NCBI GenBank assembly: GCA_012839095.1
Contig: DUOA01000129.1
Span: 1-49,532, forward strand
Source of the DNA: Clostridiales bacterium
GTDB lineage: Bacteria > Bacillota > Clostridia > Caldicoprobacterales > DTU083
Direction: 5' to 3'
Length of the DNA: 49,532 nt
Shown here: positions 1 to 8,506 of the stretch, piece by piece
Position numbering within the stretch: the first letter of the stretch is position 1
Layout of the letters: each line of letters starts with the position of its first letter
The notes under the pieces: generated by a model
The model's database searches: none
The model's input: only the letters and a program-made list of their open reading frames with translations
What the model was told of the DNA's origin: nothing
Translations under genes and position numbers: made by a program

Positions 1-2
1 GA

Positions 3-1661
3 AAAACAGCGGATTTGCAGACGTTTGTACAGCAGCTGATGGAACAAAAAGAAGCAGCTGTCATGCTTGAGCCGAATATCAGCATCGCCTGGCAGGAGGA
101 TGAGGTATATAAGCTGTGCCTGAAGGAAGATTTGCTGGGAGAGGGACTGCAGGAAGAAGAGGTCTGGCAGAGCCTGAAGCCCTTTTTTGAAAACAGTCAA
201 ATTCTAAAAACAACCAATGATGCCAAAAGCATGATTTTGGGGCTTTACAAGCTGGGGATCCAGGTAAAAGGACTGGAATTCGATACACAGATTGGTGCAT
301 ATCTCCTTGACCCGGTCAGAAACAAATATGATGTTGAACAGCTTCTTTATGAATATACCAATACTGATGTTTCAGAAGCAGATGCATCGGATCTGTTGCG
401 ATTAGCCGGTGCAATAAAAAGACAGCTGAAAGATGAGGGAATGAACGGTCTCTATCAGAAAATTGAGCATCCACTAATCCGGGTCCTGGCCGGTATGGAA
501 CTGGCAGGCTTCAAGGTGGACAAAGCCATTCTTCAGCAGCTGGAGATTGAGTTTTCTGCCCATATAAATCGTCTGACTGAGGAAATAACTGAGCTGGCCG
601 GTGTGTCATTCAATCTGAATTCTCCCAGGCAGTTAAGCGAAGTATTGTTTGGCAGATTGGGGCTGCCAGTCCAAAAGAAAACGAAAACCGGTTATTCCAC
701 TGATATAGAAGTATTGGAAAATTTATCAGGTATGCATCCCATAATAGAAAAGCTTATAGATTACCGTCAGGTGATGAAGCTGAAGTCTACCTATATTGAT
801 GGTTTGCTCCATATGATCAATCCTAATGACGGAAAGATACATTCCAGTTTCAATCAAACGGTTACCGCAACCGGACGGATCAGCAGTACTGAACCCAATT
901 TACAGAACATACCTGTAAGGGTTGAAATGGGTAGAAAAATACGCAAGGTGTTTACTGCCAGTGATGAAGATCATGTATTGGTGGATGCAGACTATTCCCA
1001 GATTGAACTGCGTGTGTTGGCTCATATTTCAGGAGATCCGAACTTAATAGAAGCCTTCAGAAACAAGCAGGATATTCATCGTAGAACTGCTGCTGACATT
1101 TTTGGCATCCCTATGGAGCAGGTAACGGAGGAACAGCGGAACAGTGCAAAAGCAGTTAATTTTGGTATTGTATACGGCATCAGCGACTATGGCCTTGCAA
1201 GAAATCTGGGGATTACCAGGGCCAGTGCAAAGAGATATATAGACAGCTACATGCAGCGTTTTCCAATGGTCAAACAGTACATGGATCGGATAATAGCTGA
1301 AGGCAAGCGAAATGGGTATGTAACTACTCTCATGAATCGCAGAAGAAATATTCCCGAGCTGAAGTCAAGAAATTACAATGTACGCAGCTTTGGAGAACGC
1401 ATTGCCTTGAACACGCCTATTCAGGGTACAGCAGCCGATATTATCAAGCTGGCCATGATTCGTGTACATGACGAACTGGAAAAAAGGAAATTGAAATCCA
1501 GACTGATTCTTCAGGTTCATGACGAATTGATAATTGACGCCCACCGGGAAGAGCTGGAAGAGGTAAAATGTCTGCTGCGGGAACAAATGGAGAATGCAGT
1601 GGAATTATCGGTACCCCTGGTAGTTGATATTGGTGTAGGCAGCAACTGGTATGAAACATAA
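3..1661 (+). CDS. polA: DNA polymerase I, C-terminal part (5' truncated by window edge)
   Basis: Family A DNA polymerase for lagging-strand gap filling and excision repair. The reading frame is open to the window edge, so only about 552 C-terminal residues are seen and the 5' nuclease domain lies outside. The visible part begins in the 3'-5' exonuclease-like domain. The segment AAVMLEPNISIAW, where an active enzyme would carry the Asp-x-Glu motif, has no such pair, so proofreading is probably lost, as in Bacillus/Geobacillus Pol I. The polymerase domain is intact: motif A DYSQIELRVL (catalytic Asp codon at 990), motif B RNSAKAVNFGIVYG and motif C QVHDEL (Asp codon at 1521). coaE follows after 14 bases, a common polA-coaE order in Firmicutes. 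The identification is secure. Confidence 0.97.
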   Translation, partial: KTADLQTFVQQLMEQKEAAVMLEPNISIAWQEDEVYKLCLKEDLLGEGLQEEEVWQSLKPFFENSQILKTTNDAKSMILGLYKLGIQVKGLEFDTQIGAYLLDPVRNKYDVEQLLYEYTNTDVSEADASDLLRLAGAIKRQLKDEGMNGLYQKIEHPLIRVLAGMELAGFKVDKAILQQLEIEFSAHINRLTEEITELAGVSFNLNSPRQLSEVLFGRLGLPVQKKTKTGYSTDIEVLENLSGMHPIIEKLIDYRQVMKLKSTYIDGLLHMINPNDGKIHSSFNQTVTATGRISSTEPNLQNIPVRVEMGRKIRKVFTASDEDHVLVDADYSQIELRVLAHISGDPNLIEAFRNKQDIHRRTAADIFGIPMEQVTEEQRNSAKAVNFGIVYGISDYGLARNLGITRASAKRYIDSYMQRFPMVKQYMDRIIAEGKRNGYVTTLMNRRRNIPELKSRNYNVRSFGERIALNTPIQGTAADIIKLAMIRVHDELEKRKLKSRLILQVHDELIIDAHREELEEVKCLLREQMENAVELSVPLVVDIGVGSNWYET

Positions 1662-1675
1662 TAGGAAGATATAAT

Positions 1676-2281
1676 ATGAAGAAAATCGGTTTGACAGGCG
1701 GCATTGCTTCAGGAAAAAGTACTGTTTCTGCAATGCTGAAGGAATTAGGTGTTACTGTTATTGATGCGGACAAGGTATATGCCGGACTGTCGGAAAAGGG
1801 CAATCGGGTTTGGCAGGCAGTCCGTAGTGAGTTTGGTGAACAATACTTTCTGCCGGACGGACAGATGGATCGCAAAGCAATGGCGGCTCTGGTATTCTTT
1901 GACGAAAGAGCCCGAAGAAAACTGAATCAACTGACCCATCCAATAGTAAAGGACGAAATAGAAAGTATGCTGGATCAAATAGAGAAGAACCAATGTCCGG
2001 ATCTGGTTGCAGTGGATGTGCCCTTGCTGTTTGAATCCGGTTGGGATAAATGGATGGACGAGGTATGGCTGGTATATATTCCACAAAGATTGCAGATAGA
2101 GAGACTGATGAGAAGAAATGATCTTACCAGGGAGGAAGCGCTTCTTCGGATACAGAGTCAGATGGATATTGAGACCAAGCGTGAACTGGCTCATCGGGTA
2201 ATTGATAATTCCCGGTCAAGAAATCACACTTTTGCCCAGGTTCAAAGCATATTGAAAGAAGTCAGGCAACGGAGGAAATAG
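1676..2281 (+). CDS. coaE: Dephospho-CoA kinase
   Basis: Catalyses the last step of coenzyme A synthesis, ATP-dependent phosphorylation of the 3'-hydroxyl of dephospho-CoA, in the cytosol. The 201-aa length is normal for the family. The N terminus carries the P-loop GLTGGIASGKST (residues 5-16), and the later segment VAVDVPLLFESGWD matches the CoaE signature that binds the acceptor substrate. An AGGAAG ribosome site lies 7 bases before the ATG. It sits between polA and a lytic transglycosylase gene with 1-14 base gaps, so it is probably cotranscribed with both. Confidence 0.96.
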   Translation: MKKIGLTGGIASGKSTVSAMLKELGVTVIDADKVYAGLSEKGNRVWQAVRSEFGEQYFLPDGQMDRKAMAALVFFDERARRKLNQLTHPIVKDEIESMLDQIEKNQCPDLVAVDVPLLFESGWDKWMDEVWLVYIPQRLQIERLMRRNDLTREEALLRIQSQMDIETKRELAHRVIDNSRSRNHTFAQVQSILKEVRQRRK

Positions 2282-2282
2282 G

Positions 2283-2906
2283 ATGGCAAAACCAAAGAAA
2301 AGGAATCTGCTGCGATGGATTCTGTTCATTTTGTTAGCAGCATTCCTGGCAATTTATCTGCTGGAGGGCAGTAATTGGCTAAAAAGAATCAGGTATCCGT
2401 TGCTGTATGAAGATCAAATTTGCAGTTATGCGTCGAAATATGAAGTGGATCCTTGTCTGACTGCTGCGGTTATATGGGTTGAAAGCAGGTTTATGCCGGA
2501 AGCAGTTTCTCCAAAGGATGCCAGGGGTCTGATGCAGATTCTTCCCAGCACAGGGGAATGGATTGCGGGGAAAATAGGCCTGGCTGATTTCGAAGAGAAA
2601 CAATTGTATGATCCGGAGGTAAATATCCAGATTGGCTGTTGGTATCTGGGCTATTTGACATCCAGGTTTCCCGACAACAGGGAGTTGGTACTTGCAGCCT
2701 ACAATGCGGGAATCGGAAATGTAGACAAATGGCTGAGAAACAGAGAGTACAGCCGGGACGGAAATAATCTGGATTATATACCCTTTTCAGAGACTCGTAA
2801 CTATATCGAACAAGTATTGAAAGCCTATGAAGTATATAAGGAAATATATCCATCTTTGGAGCTGCAGTGTTCAAACAGCAGCTCATTTGGAAAGGATTAT
2901 GACTGA
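2283..2906 (+). CDS. Membrane-anchored lytic transglycosylase (SLT domain)
   Basis: Predicted peptidoglycan lytic transglycosylase that cleaves the MurNAc-GlcNAc bond at the outer face of the membrane. Residues about 10-28 form one hydrophobic segment after a basic start (KPKKRNLLR), giving an N-in membrane anchor. The Slt-type catalytic domain follows: VESRFMPEAVSPKDARGLMQ contains the catalytic Glu and the GLMQ motif, and AAYNAGIGNV is the family's third motif. The length (207 aa) matches the small YjbJ/Slt35-like proteins of Firmicutes. GGAGG lies 7 bases before the ATG. Its stop codon directly abuts the ATG of the following solute-binding protein, which suggests translational coupling. 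Confidence 0.92.
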   Translation: MAKPKKRNLLRWILFILLAAFLAIYLLEGSNWLKRIRYPLLYEDQICSYASKYEVDPCLTAAVIWVESRFMPEAVSPKDARGLMQILPSTGEWIAGKIGLADFEEKQLYDPEVNIQIGCWYLGYLTSRFPDNRELVLAAYNAGIGNVDKWLRNREYSRDGNNLDYIPFSETRNYIEQVLKAYEVYKEIYPSLELQCSNSSSFGKDYD

Positions 2907-4577
2907 ATGAGTAAGGCGATATCCATTATTCTGCTTGTTGCTTTAATATCTGTCCTGACAGCCTGCAGCATTTTTTGGGCTCCGGACAGTCAAGGTACAG
3001 AGGAGACAGCTCCTTCTGAAAATACTCCTGTACCAACCGAACCGGTTCCGCGCAGAGGAGGGGAACTGCGGGTTCCGCTGACAAACCCCGATACTTTCAA
3101 TCCTCTGCTGACACAGTCAAGAGATATGTTGAATTTTTTGAGCCTTATATACGAAAGCCCCATAGCCTATGATGAAAATCTCAGACCGGTACCTTCACTG
3201 GTAACCGGCTGGGAGGTATCGCCGGATGGAAGGCTTTGGGTGTTTGATGTACGCAAAGATGTACTATGGCATAATGGAGAAACCATGACCGGAGAGGATA
3301 TACTGTTCACCTTCCAGATTCTCCAAAGCGGTGCCCTGGATTCTTTTTATCAAAGTAATATATTTGAAAACACCAATATTGTGGAATATGGTCTTAGAAG
3401 CGGAGATCCTCATACCTTTTATATCCGCCTGGGCGAACCTTCTTATCAGTTACTGGATCTGCTGACTTTTCCGGTCCTTCCCAAAAGTGTCTATCAATCA
3501 GCGGAGTTTATAATGGACAGCAAAGATGATCCTGCCTTAATGCCTGTTGGAACAGGGCCATACCGGATTGATCCTTCCCATTCATTTGACGAAGGTACGA
3601 TAAGACTGACTCGAAATGAACGCTGGTGGAATGGTGCTCCCTATATCGACTCAATACTGGCCAGGACTTATCAAACCAATGATGAAGCTCGCAATGCATT
3701 TGAGAAAGAGGAAATAGATCTGGTCGACACAACAGTGGTATATGCCAATACCCGCCTGAATAGAATCAATGCCGGGCATTATAAGTATTTAACCTCCAAT
3801 TATGAGTTCCTGGCACTTAACAGCAGAAATCCCTTGTTTGAGGATAAAAATGTCAGGAAAGCAATGGCCTATGCCATAAACCGGAAGGATATAATATCCA
3901 AGGTATATCTGAATAATGCCGAGACAGTGGATGTACCTATACCTTCCGACTCCTGGCTGTACAACAGCAGCTACAGGATATATGACTTTGATGAAAAACG
4001 TGCAGCCAGACTGCTTGAGGAAGCAGGATGGAAGGATACGGACGGCGATGCCGTTCTGGATCGGGAGATAGAGGGAGAAAAGATTGATCTTGCCTTTACC
4101 CTGCTGACCAACAAAGACAATGCTTTCCGCAGGGATACTGCATATCTGATTGCAGAACAACTGAGCTTGCTTGGTTTTCATGTTCAAGTGGAATTGGTTC
4201 CCTGGGATGTGCTGCAGGAAGAAAAAATGGCAGAAGGAGAGTTTGATGCTGTTTTGACAGGATACAGCCTGGATAATATGCCTGATTTACGTGTTCTTTT
4301 CCATTCGGCTCAAACAGGCGGAAACGGAAGCGGTTTCTTATACTACAACAATCCGGAAATGGATTATTTGCTGAATCTTACTGCTGTAACCTATATGGAG
4401 GAAGAAAGAAAAGAAGTGTATGAAGAAATACAAAAGCTTTTTGTTGATGAATTGCCTGTCATCAGCCTGTATTTTCGAACCGGTTCCTTACTGGCAGACA
4501 ACCGGGTACATGGTATAGGGCGCATAGGAGAATTAGGCATCTACAGAAATATAGAAGACTGGTTCCTAGTCCCATGA
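2907..4577 (+). CDS. Family 5 extracellular solute-binding lipoprotein (OppA/DppA-like)
   Basis: Substrate-capture lipoprotein of an ABC transporter for peptides or related solutes. A signal peptide with lipobox LTAC places the lipidated Cys at residue 20. A Ser/Thr/Pro/Glu-rich linker follows, and then an SBP_bac_5 domain from about residue 50 to the C terminus, with typical segments such as GGELRVPLTNPDTFNPL and FRTGSLLADNRVHGIG. The length (556 aa) fits the family. No permease or ATPase genes lie next to it, so it may work with a transporter encoded elsewhere or with a different role such as sensing. Linkage to the upstream lytic transglycosylase raises the possibility of muropeptide uptake, but this is inference. 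Confidence 0.9.
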   Translation: MSKAISIILLVALISVLTACSIFWAPDSQGTEETAPSENTPVPTEPVPRRGGELRVPLTNPDTFNPLLTQSRDMLNFLSLIYESPIAYDENLRPVPSLVTGWEVSPDGRLWVFDVRKDVLWHNGETMTGEDILFTFQILQSGALDSFYQSNIFENTNIVEYGLRSGDPHTFYIRLGEPSYQLLDLLTFPVLPKSVYQSAEFIMDSKDDPALMPVGTGPYRIDPSHSFDEGTIRLTRNERWWNGAPYIDSILARTYQTNDEARNAFEKEEIDLVDTTVVYANTRLNRINAGHYKYLTSNYEFLALNSRNPLFEDKNVRKAMAYAINRKDIISKVYLNNAETVDVPIPSDSWLYNSSYRIYDFDEKRAARLLEEAGWKDTDGDAVLDREIEGEKIDLAFTLLTNKDNAFRRDTAYLIAEQLSLLGFHVQVELVPWDVLQEEKMAEGEFDAVLTGYSLDNMPDLRVLFHSAQTGGNGSGFLYYNNPEMDYLLNLTAVTYMEEERKEVYEEIQKLFVDELPVISLYFRTGSLLADNRVHGIGRIGELGIYRNIEDWFLVP

Positions 4578-4641
4578 TGTATTATGTTGAGCTGAAATTT
4601 ACACTTGTGATTTGAAATACCTGTCATTTTTCTCTTTGCTG

Positions 4642-4670
4642 TTGACAAACACAGATCTGATGGATATAAT
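4642..4670 (+). promoter_or_regulatory. Sigma-70 type promoter of the tRNA-Leu gene
   Basis: Consensus TTGACA (4642-4647) and TATAAT (4665-4670) are separated by exactly 17 bases. The tRNA begins 45 bases after the -10 box. Perfect hexamers are expected for a stable RNA promoter. Confidence 0.85.
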
Positions 4671-4714
4671 AATTATTGCGGTTCTTCCGGAAGGAAGGAA
4701 CCTAATTCTAATGG

Positions 4715-4799
4715 GCGAGAGTGCTGGAACTGGCAGACAGGCACGTTTGAGGGGCGTGTGTCCTATGGCGTACGGGTTCAAGTCCCGTCTCTCGCACCA
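4715..4799 (+). tRNA. tRNA-Leu (anticodon GAG)
   Basis: An 85-base cloverleaf with a long variable arm, as expected for a class II leucine tRNA. The acceptor stem GCGAGAG (4715-4721) pairs with CTCTCGC (4789-4795), then comes discriminator A, the Leu identity base, and an encoded CCA (4797-4799). The T arm is ACGGG-TTCAAGT-CCCGT (4772-4788). The anticodon stem CACGT/GCGTG encloses the seven-base loop TTGAGGG, giving anticodon GAG, which reads CUU and CUC. It is transcribed alone, between its own promoter and a Rho-independent terminator. Confidence 0.93.
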
Positions 4800-4811
4800 C
4801 AATGTATATAA

Positions 4812-4834
4812 AACCCGCTGAAAAGCGGGTTTTT
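4812..4834 (+). terminator. Rho-independent terminator after tRNA-Leu
   Basis: Hairpin AACCCGCT-GAAA-AGCGGGTT followed by a run of T, starting 12 bases after the tRNA 3' end. Confidence 0.88.
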
Positions 4835-4976
4835 AGTTTACTCATCAGCTTACAGTTAACTGCAAATTGTTTTTGTTGACATCTTTTTGCATAACCAATG
4901 TATAAAGAGATCCCTGTAAATTTTATCTGACAAACTATATTAGAATCTATTTGATAAATAAAACTGCAATAATTGG

Positions 4977-5005
4977 TTGTACTATATGCGCCTATCCTTT
5001 ATAAT
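4977..5005 (+). promoter_or_regulatory. Putative putP promoter
   Basis: TTGTAC (4977-4982) and TATAAT (5000-5005) with a 17-base spacer, about 60 bases before the putP start. A second weaker candidate is TTGACA at 4876 with TATAAA at 4901, but its 19-base spacing is poor. Confidence 0.6.
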
Positions 5006-5065
5006 GTATAGAAATAGATACAGTATGTATAATTATAAAACGAGTAAGTAGAAATGGAGGAAGAA

Positions 5066-6631
5066 ATGGAACCTGATAGAATTCAAGTGTTAATTGCTAT
5101 GTCCGGCTATATGGCTGTGGTTGTAGCAATAGGCCTTATCTTTGCGAAGAAGGCTAACCAAAGCTCTGAAAATTATTTTCTCGGCGGACGCAGCCTGGGG
5201 CCATGGGTTGTTGCTATGAGTGCTGAAGCATCGGATATGTCCGGCTGGCTGCTGATGGGGCTGCCGGGCGTTGCCTATTGGTTTGGTCTTGCTGATGCTG
5301 CCTGGACCGCCATAGGACTGGCTGTGGGTACATATCTGAACTGGCTTATCGTTTCAAAAAGACTTCGCCGATACAGCGAAAAAGCAGGCAATGCCATTAC
5401 CCTGCCTGAATTTTTCTCCAACCGATTCCGTGAAGAAAAAAAGGTACTTATGGTAATATCAGCTGTTTTCATTTTAATCTTTTTCACTGTATATGCCGCC
5501 AGCTGTTTCGTTACCTGCGGTAAACTGTTTTCCACTCTGTTTGGTGCATCATATGTGTCAATGATGGTATTAGGTGCGGTATTTGTATTGCTGTATACGC
5601 TTGTGGGCGGCTTTTTAGCTGAAAGTGCTTCCGATTTTATGCAGGCCTTGGTTATGGTAACAGCCCTGGTTATGGTGGTATTTATCGGTACTTCTGCTGC
5701 AGGAGGCTTGAATGCCGTAATAGAGAATTCAAAAAGTATTCCCGGTTTTCTTGAATTCTTTGGCATTGCCAGTCCGGAAGTGGATGAAAACGGGATACAG
5801 CTGATTACAAACGGAAAACCGGTTTTCGGTTCAGCCGGCAGCTATGGATTCATTACCATTCTGTCTACCCTCGCCTGGGGTCTGGGGTATTTCGGAATGC
5901 CCCAGGTGTTACTGCGCTTTATGGCAATTCGCGATGAAAGTGAACTTACCAGATCCAGGCGCATTGCCACAGTGTGGGTCATTATCTCCTTAGCAGTAGC
6001 AGTTCTTATAGGAATAGTCGGCAGAACACTCTACCCGGTTACTTTGACCAGCACTGCGGAAGCAGAAAAGGTGTTTATCCTGATTTCAACCAATCTTCTG
6101 CCGCCTCTGCTGGCCGGTCTAGTCATGGCTGGAATTCTTGCCGCCACTATCAGTTCCTCGGATTCATATCTGCTGATAGCAGCTTCTTCTTTGGCAAAAA
6201 ACATCTATCAGGGATTGTTACGGAAGGAAGCCAGTGACAAGGATGTTATGTGGGTTTCGCGTATAACGCTTTTGGTAATTGCTTTTATTGCCGTTTTGAT
6301 TGCCCTGGACGATGAAAGTGTAATATTTGCTATCGTTTCTTTTGCCTGGGCAGGGTTTGGTGCAACTTTCGGTCCGCTGATGCTTTTTTCACTTTTCTGG
6401 AAGCGCATCAACCGGGCCGGAGCTGTAGCAGGCATGCTGGGCGGCGGCAGCATGGTGTTTATCTGGAAGCTTGTTGTCCGCGAACTGGGTGGTATTTGGG
6501 ACATCTATGAATTGCTGCCGGCCTTTCTGTTTTCATGTATATTAATAGTAGTTGTCTCCCTGCTGACGGAGCCGCCGTCAACTGAACTGCAGGCTGAGTT
6601 TGATGCAGTGAAGATGGGACAGATGTTATAA
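5066..6631 (+). CDS. putP: Sodium/proline symporter (SSS family)
   Basis: Na+-coupled proline uptake protein of the cytoplasmic membrane. The sequence follows PutP along its whole length: NYFLGGRSLGPWVVAMSAE, then SDMSGWLLMGLPGVAY (the Na+/proline site region of TM2), and GYFGMPQVLLRFMAI. Around 13 hydrophobic segments are visible. The start is taken at 5066 because GGAGG at 5056-5060 is then correctly spaced; an in-frame ATG at 5054 overlaps that ribosome site and would add four residues. The length, 521 aa, is slightly above the Escherichia coli protein. It is probably monocistronic, with its own promoter. Proline could serve as osmolyte or Stickland acceptor here; the sequence does not tell which. 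Confidence 0.93.
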   Translation: MEPDRIQVLIAMSGYMAVVVAIGLIFAKKANQSSENYFLGGRSLGPWVVAMSAEASDMSGWLLMGLPGVAYWFGLADAAWTAIGLAVGTYLNWLIVSKRLRRYSEKAGNAITLPEFFSNRFREEKKVLMVISAVFILIFFTVYAASCFVTCGKLFSTLFGASYVSMMVLGAVFVLLYTLVGGFLAESASDFMQALVMVTALVMVVFIGTSAAGGLNAVIENSKSIPGFLEFFGIASPEVDENGIQLITNGKPVFGSAGSYGFITILSTLAWGLGYFGMPQVLLRFMAIRDESELTRSRRIATVWVIISLAVAVLIGIVGRTLYPVTLTSTAEAEKVFILISTNLLPPLLAGLVMAGILAATISSSDSYLLIAASSLAKNIYQGLLRKEASDKDVMWVSRITLLVIAFIAVLIALDDESVIFAIVSFAWAGFGATFGPLMLFSLFWKRINRAGAVAGMLGGGSMVFIWKLVVRELGGIWDIYELLPAFLFSCILIVVVSLLTEPPSTELQAEFDAVKMGQML

Positions 6632-6728
6632 TATGACTAGCCATATCAATATAAAATACTGAGAATAAAAAAGGCTGCAAAGGATAATCTAGACTTGGAC
6701 AAATGTTGAAACCGGACAGGTGAATAAT

Positions 6729-7091
6729 TTGAATAAGTCTGCCTACATTCTGAAGATATTAGCAATTGGTATGGCAACGGGGCTGTGCAACGGACTTTTT
6801 GGGGCAGGAGGGGGCATGGTTGCAGTACCTTCCATGATACATATCCTGAAGGTTGATGAACATGATGCACATGCAACTGCGATAGCAATTATCCTGCCCT
6901 TACTTTTGATCAGCTCTTTTGTATACTTCAGGCGGGGTTTCCTGGATCTCAACAAAGGCATACCTGTTGCAGCCGGAGGAGTAATAGGGGGAATAGCGGG
7001 AGCCTTCTTGCTGCATCGAATTCCGGAACGATGGCTGCGAAAAGTATTTGCCCTTTTTATGATTGCTGCAGCTGTCAGGATGATAATTTAG
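6729..7091 (+). CDS. TSUP (TauE/SafE, DUF81) transporter, N-terminal half
   Basis: A 120-aa, four-helix membrane protein equal to the N-terminal half of a TauE/SafE-type anion exporter or importer. It carries the family hallmark GLFGAGGGMVAVPSM in the first repeat. A TTG start at 6729 is chosen because AGGTGA at 6717-6722 is well placed; GTG at 6720 is in frame but overlaps that site. The stop TAG shares its G with the GTG start of the next gene, which encodes the second half. Normal TSUP proteins are about 250 aa and hold both halves in one chain, so the pair must assemble as a heterodimer or derive from a broken fusion. The substrate is unknown. Confidence 0.82.
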   Translation: MNKSAYILKILAIGMATGLCNGLFGAGGGMVAVPSMIHILKVDEHDAHATAIAIILPLLLISSFVYFRRGFLDLNKGIPVAAGGVIGGIAGAFLLHRIPERWLRKVFALFMIAAAVRMII

Positions 7092-7453
7092 TGCTGCTCT
7101 TTTTCATAGGTCTGGTGTCCGGTATGTTAGGCGGTATGGGGATTGGCGGCGGAACCATTCAGATACCGTCCCTTATATTTCTGGTGGGAGTTTCCCAGCA
7201 CACGGCACAGGGAATAAATTTAGCTTCGTTTATTCCCACTGCTCTTGCTGCAATTATTGTTCATTCCAGAAACAAGCGTATTCGTTTCAAACTGGCATTT
7301 CAACTGGTTTTATCAGGAACGGCAGGCGCGCTTACGGGTTCCCTCCTGGCTTCCTGCATGTCAGCATCTTTGCTGAGGAAGCTGTTTGGCGGGTTCCTTC
7401 TTGTTATTGGCATATATGAGCTGTTGCGCAAAGACAGGAAGAAAGAAAAATAA
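7091..7453 (+). CDS. TSUP (TauE/SafE, DUF81) transporter, C-terminal half
   Basis: Second 120-aa half transporter, starting at GTG 7091 inside the overlapping TAGTG stop-start of the first half. It opens directly with the second family repeat, SGMLGGMGIGGGTIQIPSL, and has about four transmembrane helices. The frame is open further upstream to 7031, but that extension (rich in Cys and charged residues) is an out-of-frame reading of the first half. The equal lengths, intact repeats and clean stop-start junction favour two genuine coupled half genes. A recent single frameshift in an ancestral 240-aa gene cannot be excluded. Confidence 0.8.
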   Translation: MLLFFIGLVSGMLGGMGIGGGTIQIPSLIFLVGVSQHTAQGINLASFIPTALAAIIVHSRNKRIRFKLAFQLVLSGTAGALTGSLLASCMSASLLRKLFGGFLLVIGIYELLRKDRKKEK

Positions 7454-7466
7454 ATTCCTGTCTTTT
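7430..7466. terminator. Putative shared terminator of convergent TSUP and AraC genes
   Basis: AAAGACAGGAA (7430-7440) is an exact inverted repeat of TTCCTGTCTTT (7455-7465). The 14-base loop contains the stop codon of the half transporter, and the 3' arm overlaps the stop of the AraC gene on the other strand. The T-run is short, so efficiency is uncertain. Confidence 0.5.
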
Positions 7467-8322
7467 ATTCCCTGTGTTTCTTCCTGTATGAAGTTGGTGA
7501 CAGGGAGGTAATATGTTTGAATACCCGGCCGAAATGAGCAACATTTTCAAAGCCTACCGCCTGTGCTACATCGATAATTTTCATATCAGAGCCCTGGATT
7601 AGATTCTGTGCTTCGCGAATCCGTACCAGGTTCAGATACTCTGTAAAATTGAATCCGGTCACCTCTTTAAACAGTCTGCTGAGATAATATGGACTGATAT
7701 AAAAGCTGTTTGCTACAGAGGAAAGGCTTAGTGAATCACTGTAATTACTATTTATGTATTGTACAATTTTTGAAATCCTTTTGTGTATGGTCTTGTCTGC
7801 ATTAGCATCAGGAAGAACCTGGTCTCTTGTTTCAAGCAGGCGGTTTGCTAAAATCAGCAATTCTGTAAGCAGAGCTCTTAAATATGACATATAGCCTGTC
7901 TTTTTCATATATTGTTCCTTATGCATTTTATGGATCAAATCTTTTACTATGGCTTGTTCAGGTGGTTGCAGCCTTATTACAGGTTTGTTTATTCTGAAAC
8001 AATGCAATAAGTAATCCATCTCTTCATTAGAGCCTGCATAAAGAAATTCTTCTCTGAAATAAATCAGCAAACGTTCGTGGTGAGGCACAGTGCTGTCAGA
8101 AGTTTTGTGAATCTCGTATTTGTTAATAAGAACAAGGTCGCCGCTCGTAACTGAGTAAACCTTATCTTTTATAAAGTAGTTTCTTACTCCGTTCAGTAAA
8201 TAATATAATTCATAATAGCTGTGGTAATGATTGAAAGGCATGGTAAAGTAACCCTGCCTTTTTGAGTATTCAATATCTATCAGAAAGCCCGGATCTTTTT
8301 CCGTTTCAATGAGGCTGTTCAC
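7465..8322 (-). CDS. AraC family transcriptional regulator
   Basis: Two-domain regulator of 285 aa. An N-terminal cupin-like sensor (residues about 10-150, with the typical HYHSYYELYYLLNG segment) is followed by a C-terminal double helix-turn-helix DNA-binding domain (about 185-285, with SLSSVANSFYISPYYLSRLF and the closing ITSLSPTSYRKK). The start is placed at GTG 8322: a TTG at 8337 is in frame, but the GGAGGG ribosome site lies inside that extension and fits the GTG with 6 bases spacing. The gene is divergent from the Gfo/Idh-uxaC-uxaE cluster, so it most likely senses a sugar acid or glycoside and activates that cluster. The effector is not known. Confidence 0.9.
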   Translation of the reverse strand: MNSLIETEKDPGFLIDIEYSKRQGYFTMPFNHYHSYYELYYLLNGVRNYFIKDKVYSVTSGDLVLINKYEIHKTSDSTVPHHERLLIYFREEFLYAGSNEEMDYLLHCFRINKPVIRLQPPEQAIVKDLIHKMHKEQYMKKTGYMSYLRALLTELLILANRLLETRDQVLPDANADKTIHKRISKIVQYINSNYSDSLSLSSVANSFYISPYYLSRLFKEVTGFNFTEYLNLVRIREAQNLIQGSDMKIIDVAQAVGFENVAHFGRVFKHITSLSPTSYRKKHRE

Positions 8323-8390
8323 AACAATCCCTCCCAATAGAATAATAATAACATAAATACCATTATAATTTGAGCAAAATATGCAATGTT

Positions 8391-8444
8391 TTTATTGAAT
8401 ATAACAATAAATGAAAAGAATCAATAGAATTATTGCGCTATAAT
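8391..8444. promoter_or_regulatory. Divergent control region with CAATA repeats and -10 box
   Basis: Between the AraC gene and the uronate cluster lie TTTATTG (8391-8397) and its inverted copy CAATAAA (8405-8411), then CAATA (8422-8426) with TATTG (8431-8435), and a consensus TATAAT at 8439-8444 facing the + strand. The two CAATA copies are 17 bases apart, and no good -35 box is present. This arrangement fits an activator-dependent promoter with AraC half sites. The assignment is inference. Confidence 0.4.
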
Positions 8445-8506
8445 GTCTTTACACAGATCTTTGTCAATGGGTTATATTACTATGGGAATCTGAGGAGGAG
8501 TGCAAA

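Noticed and set aside
1-300. Inactive DNA polymerase I, because the exonuclease Asp-x-Glu is missing
   Set aside because: Loss of proofreading residues is normal in Bacillus-type Pol I; the polymerase motifs are complete.
4612-4821. Open frames on both strands over the tRNA region
   Set aside because: They cross the tRNA-Leu, its promoter and terminator, and have no plausible ribosome sites or protein similarity.
7031-7090. Upstream extension of the second TSUP half gene
   Set aside because: It is an out-of-frame reading of the first half gene; the GTG in the stop-start overlap gives the clean second repeat.
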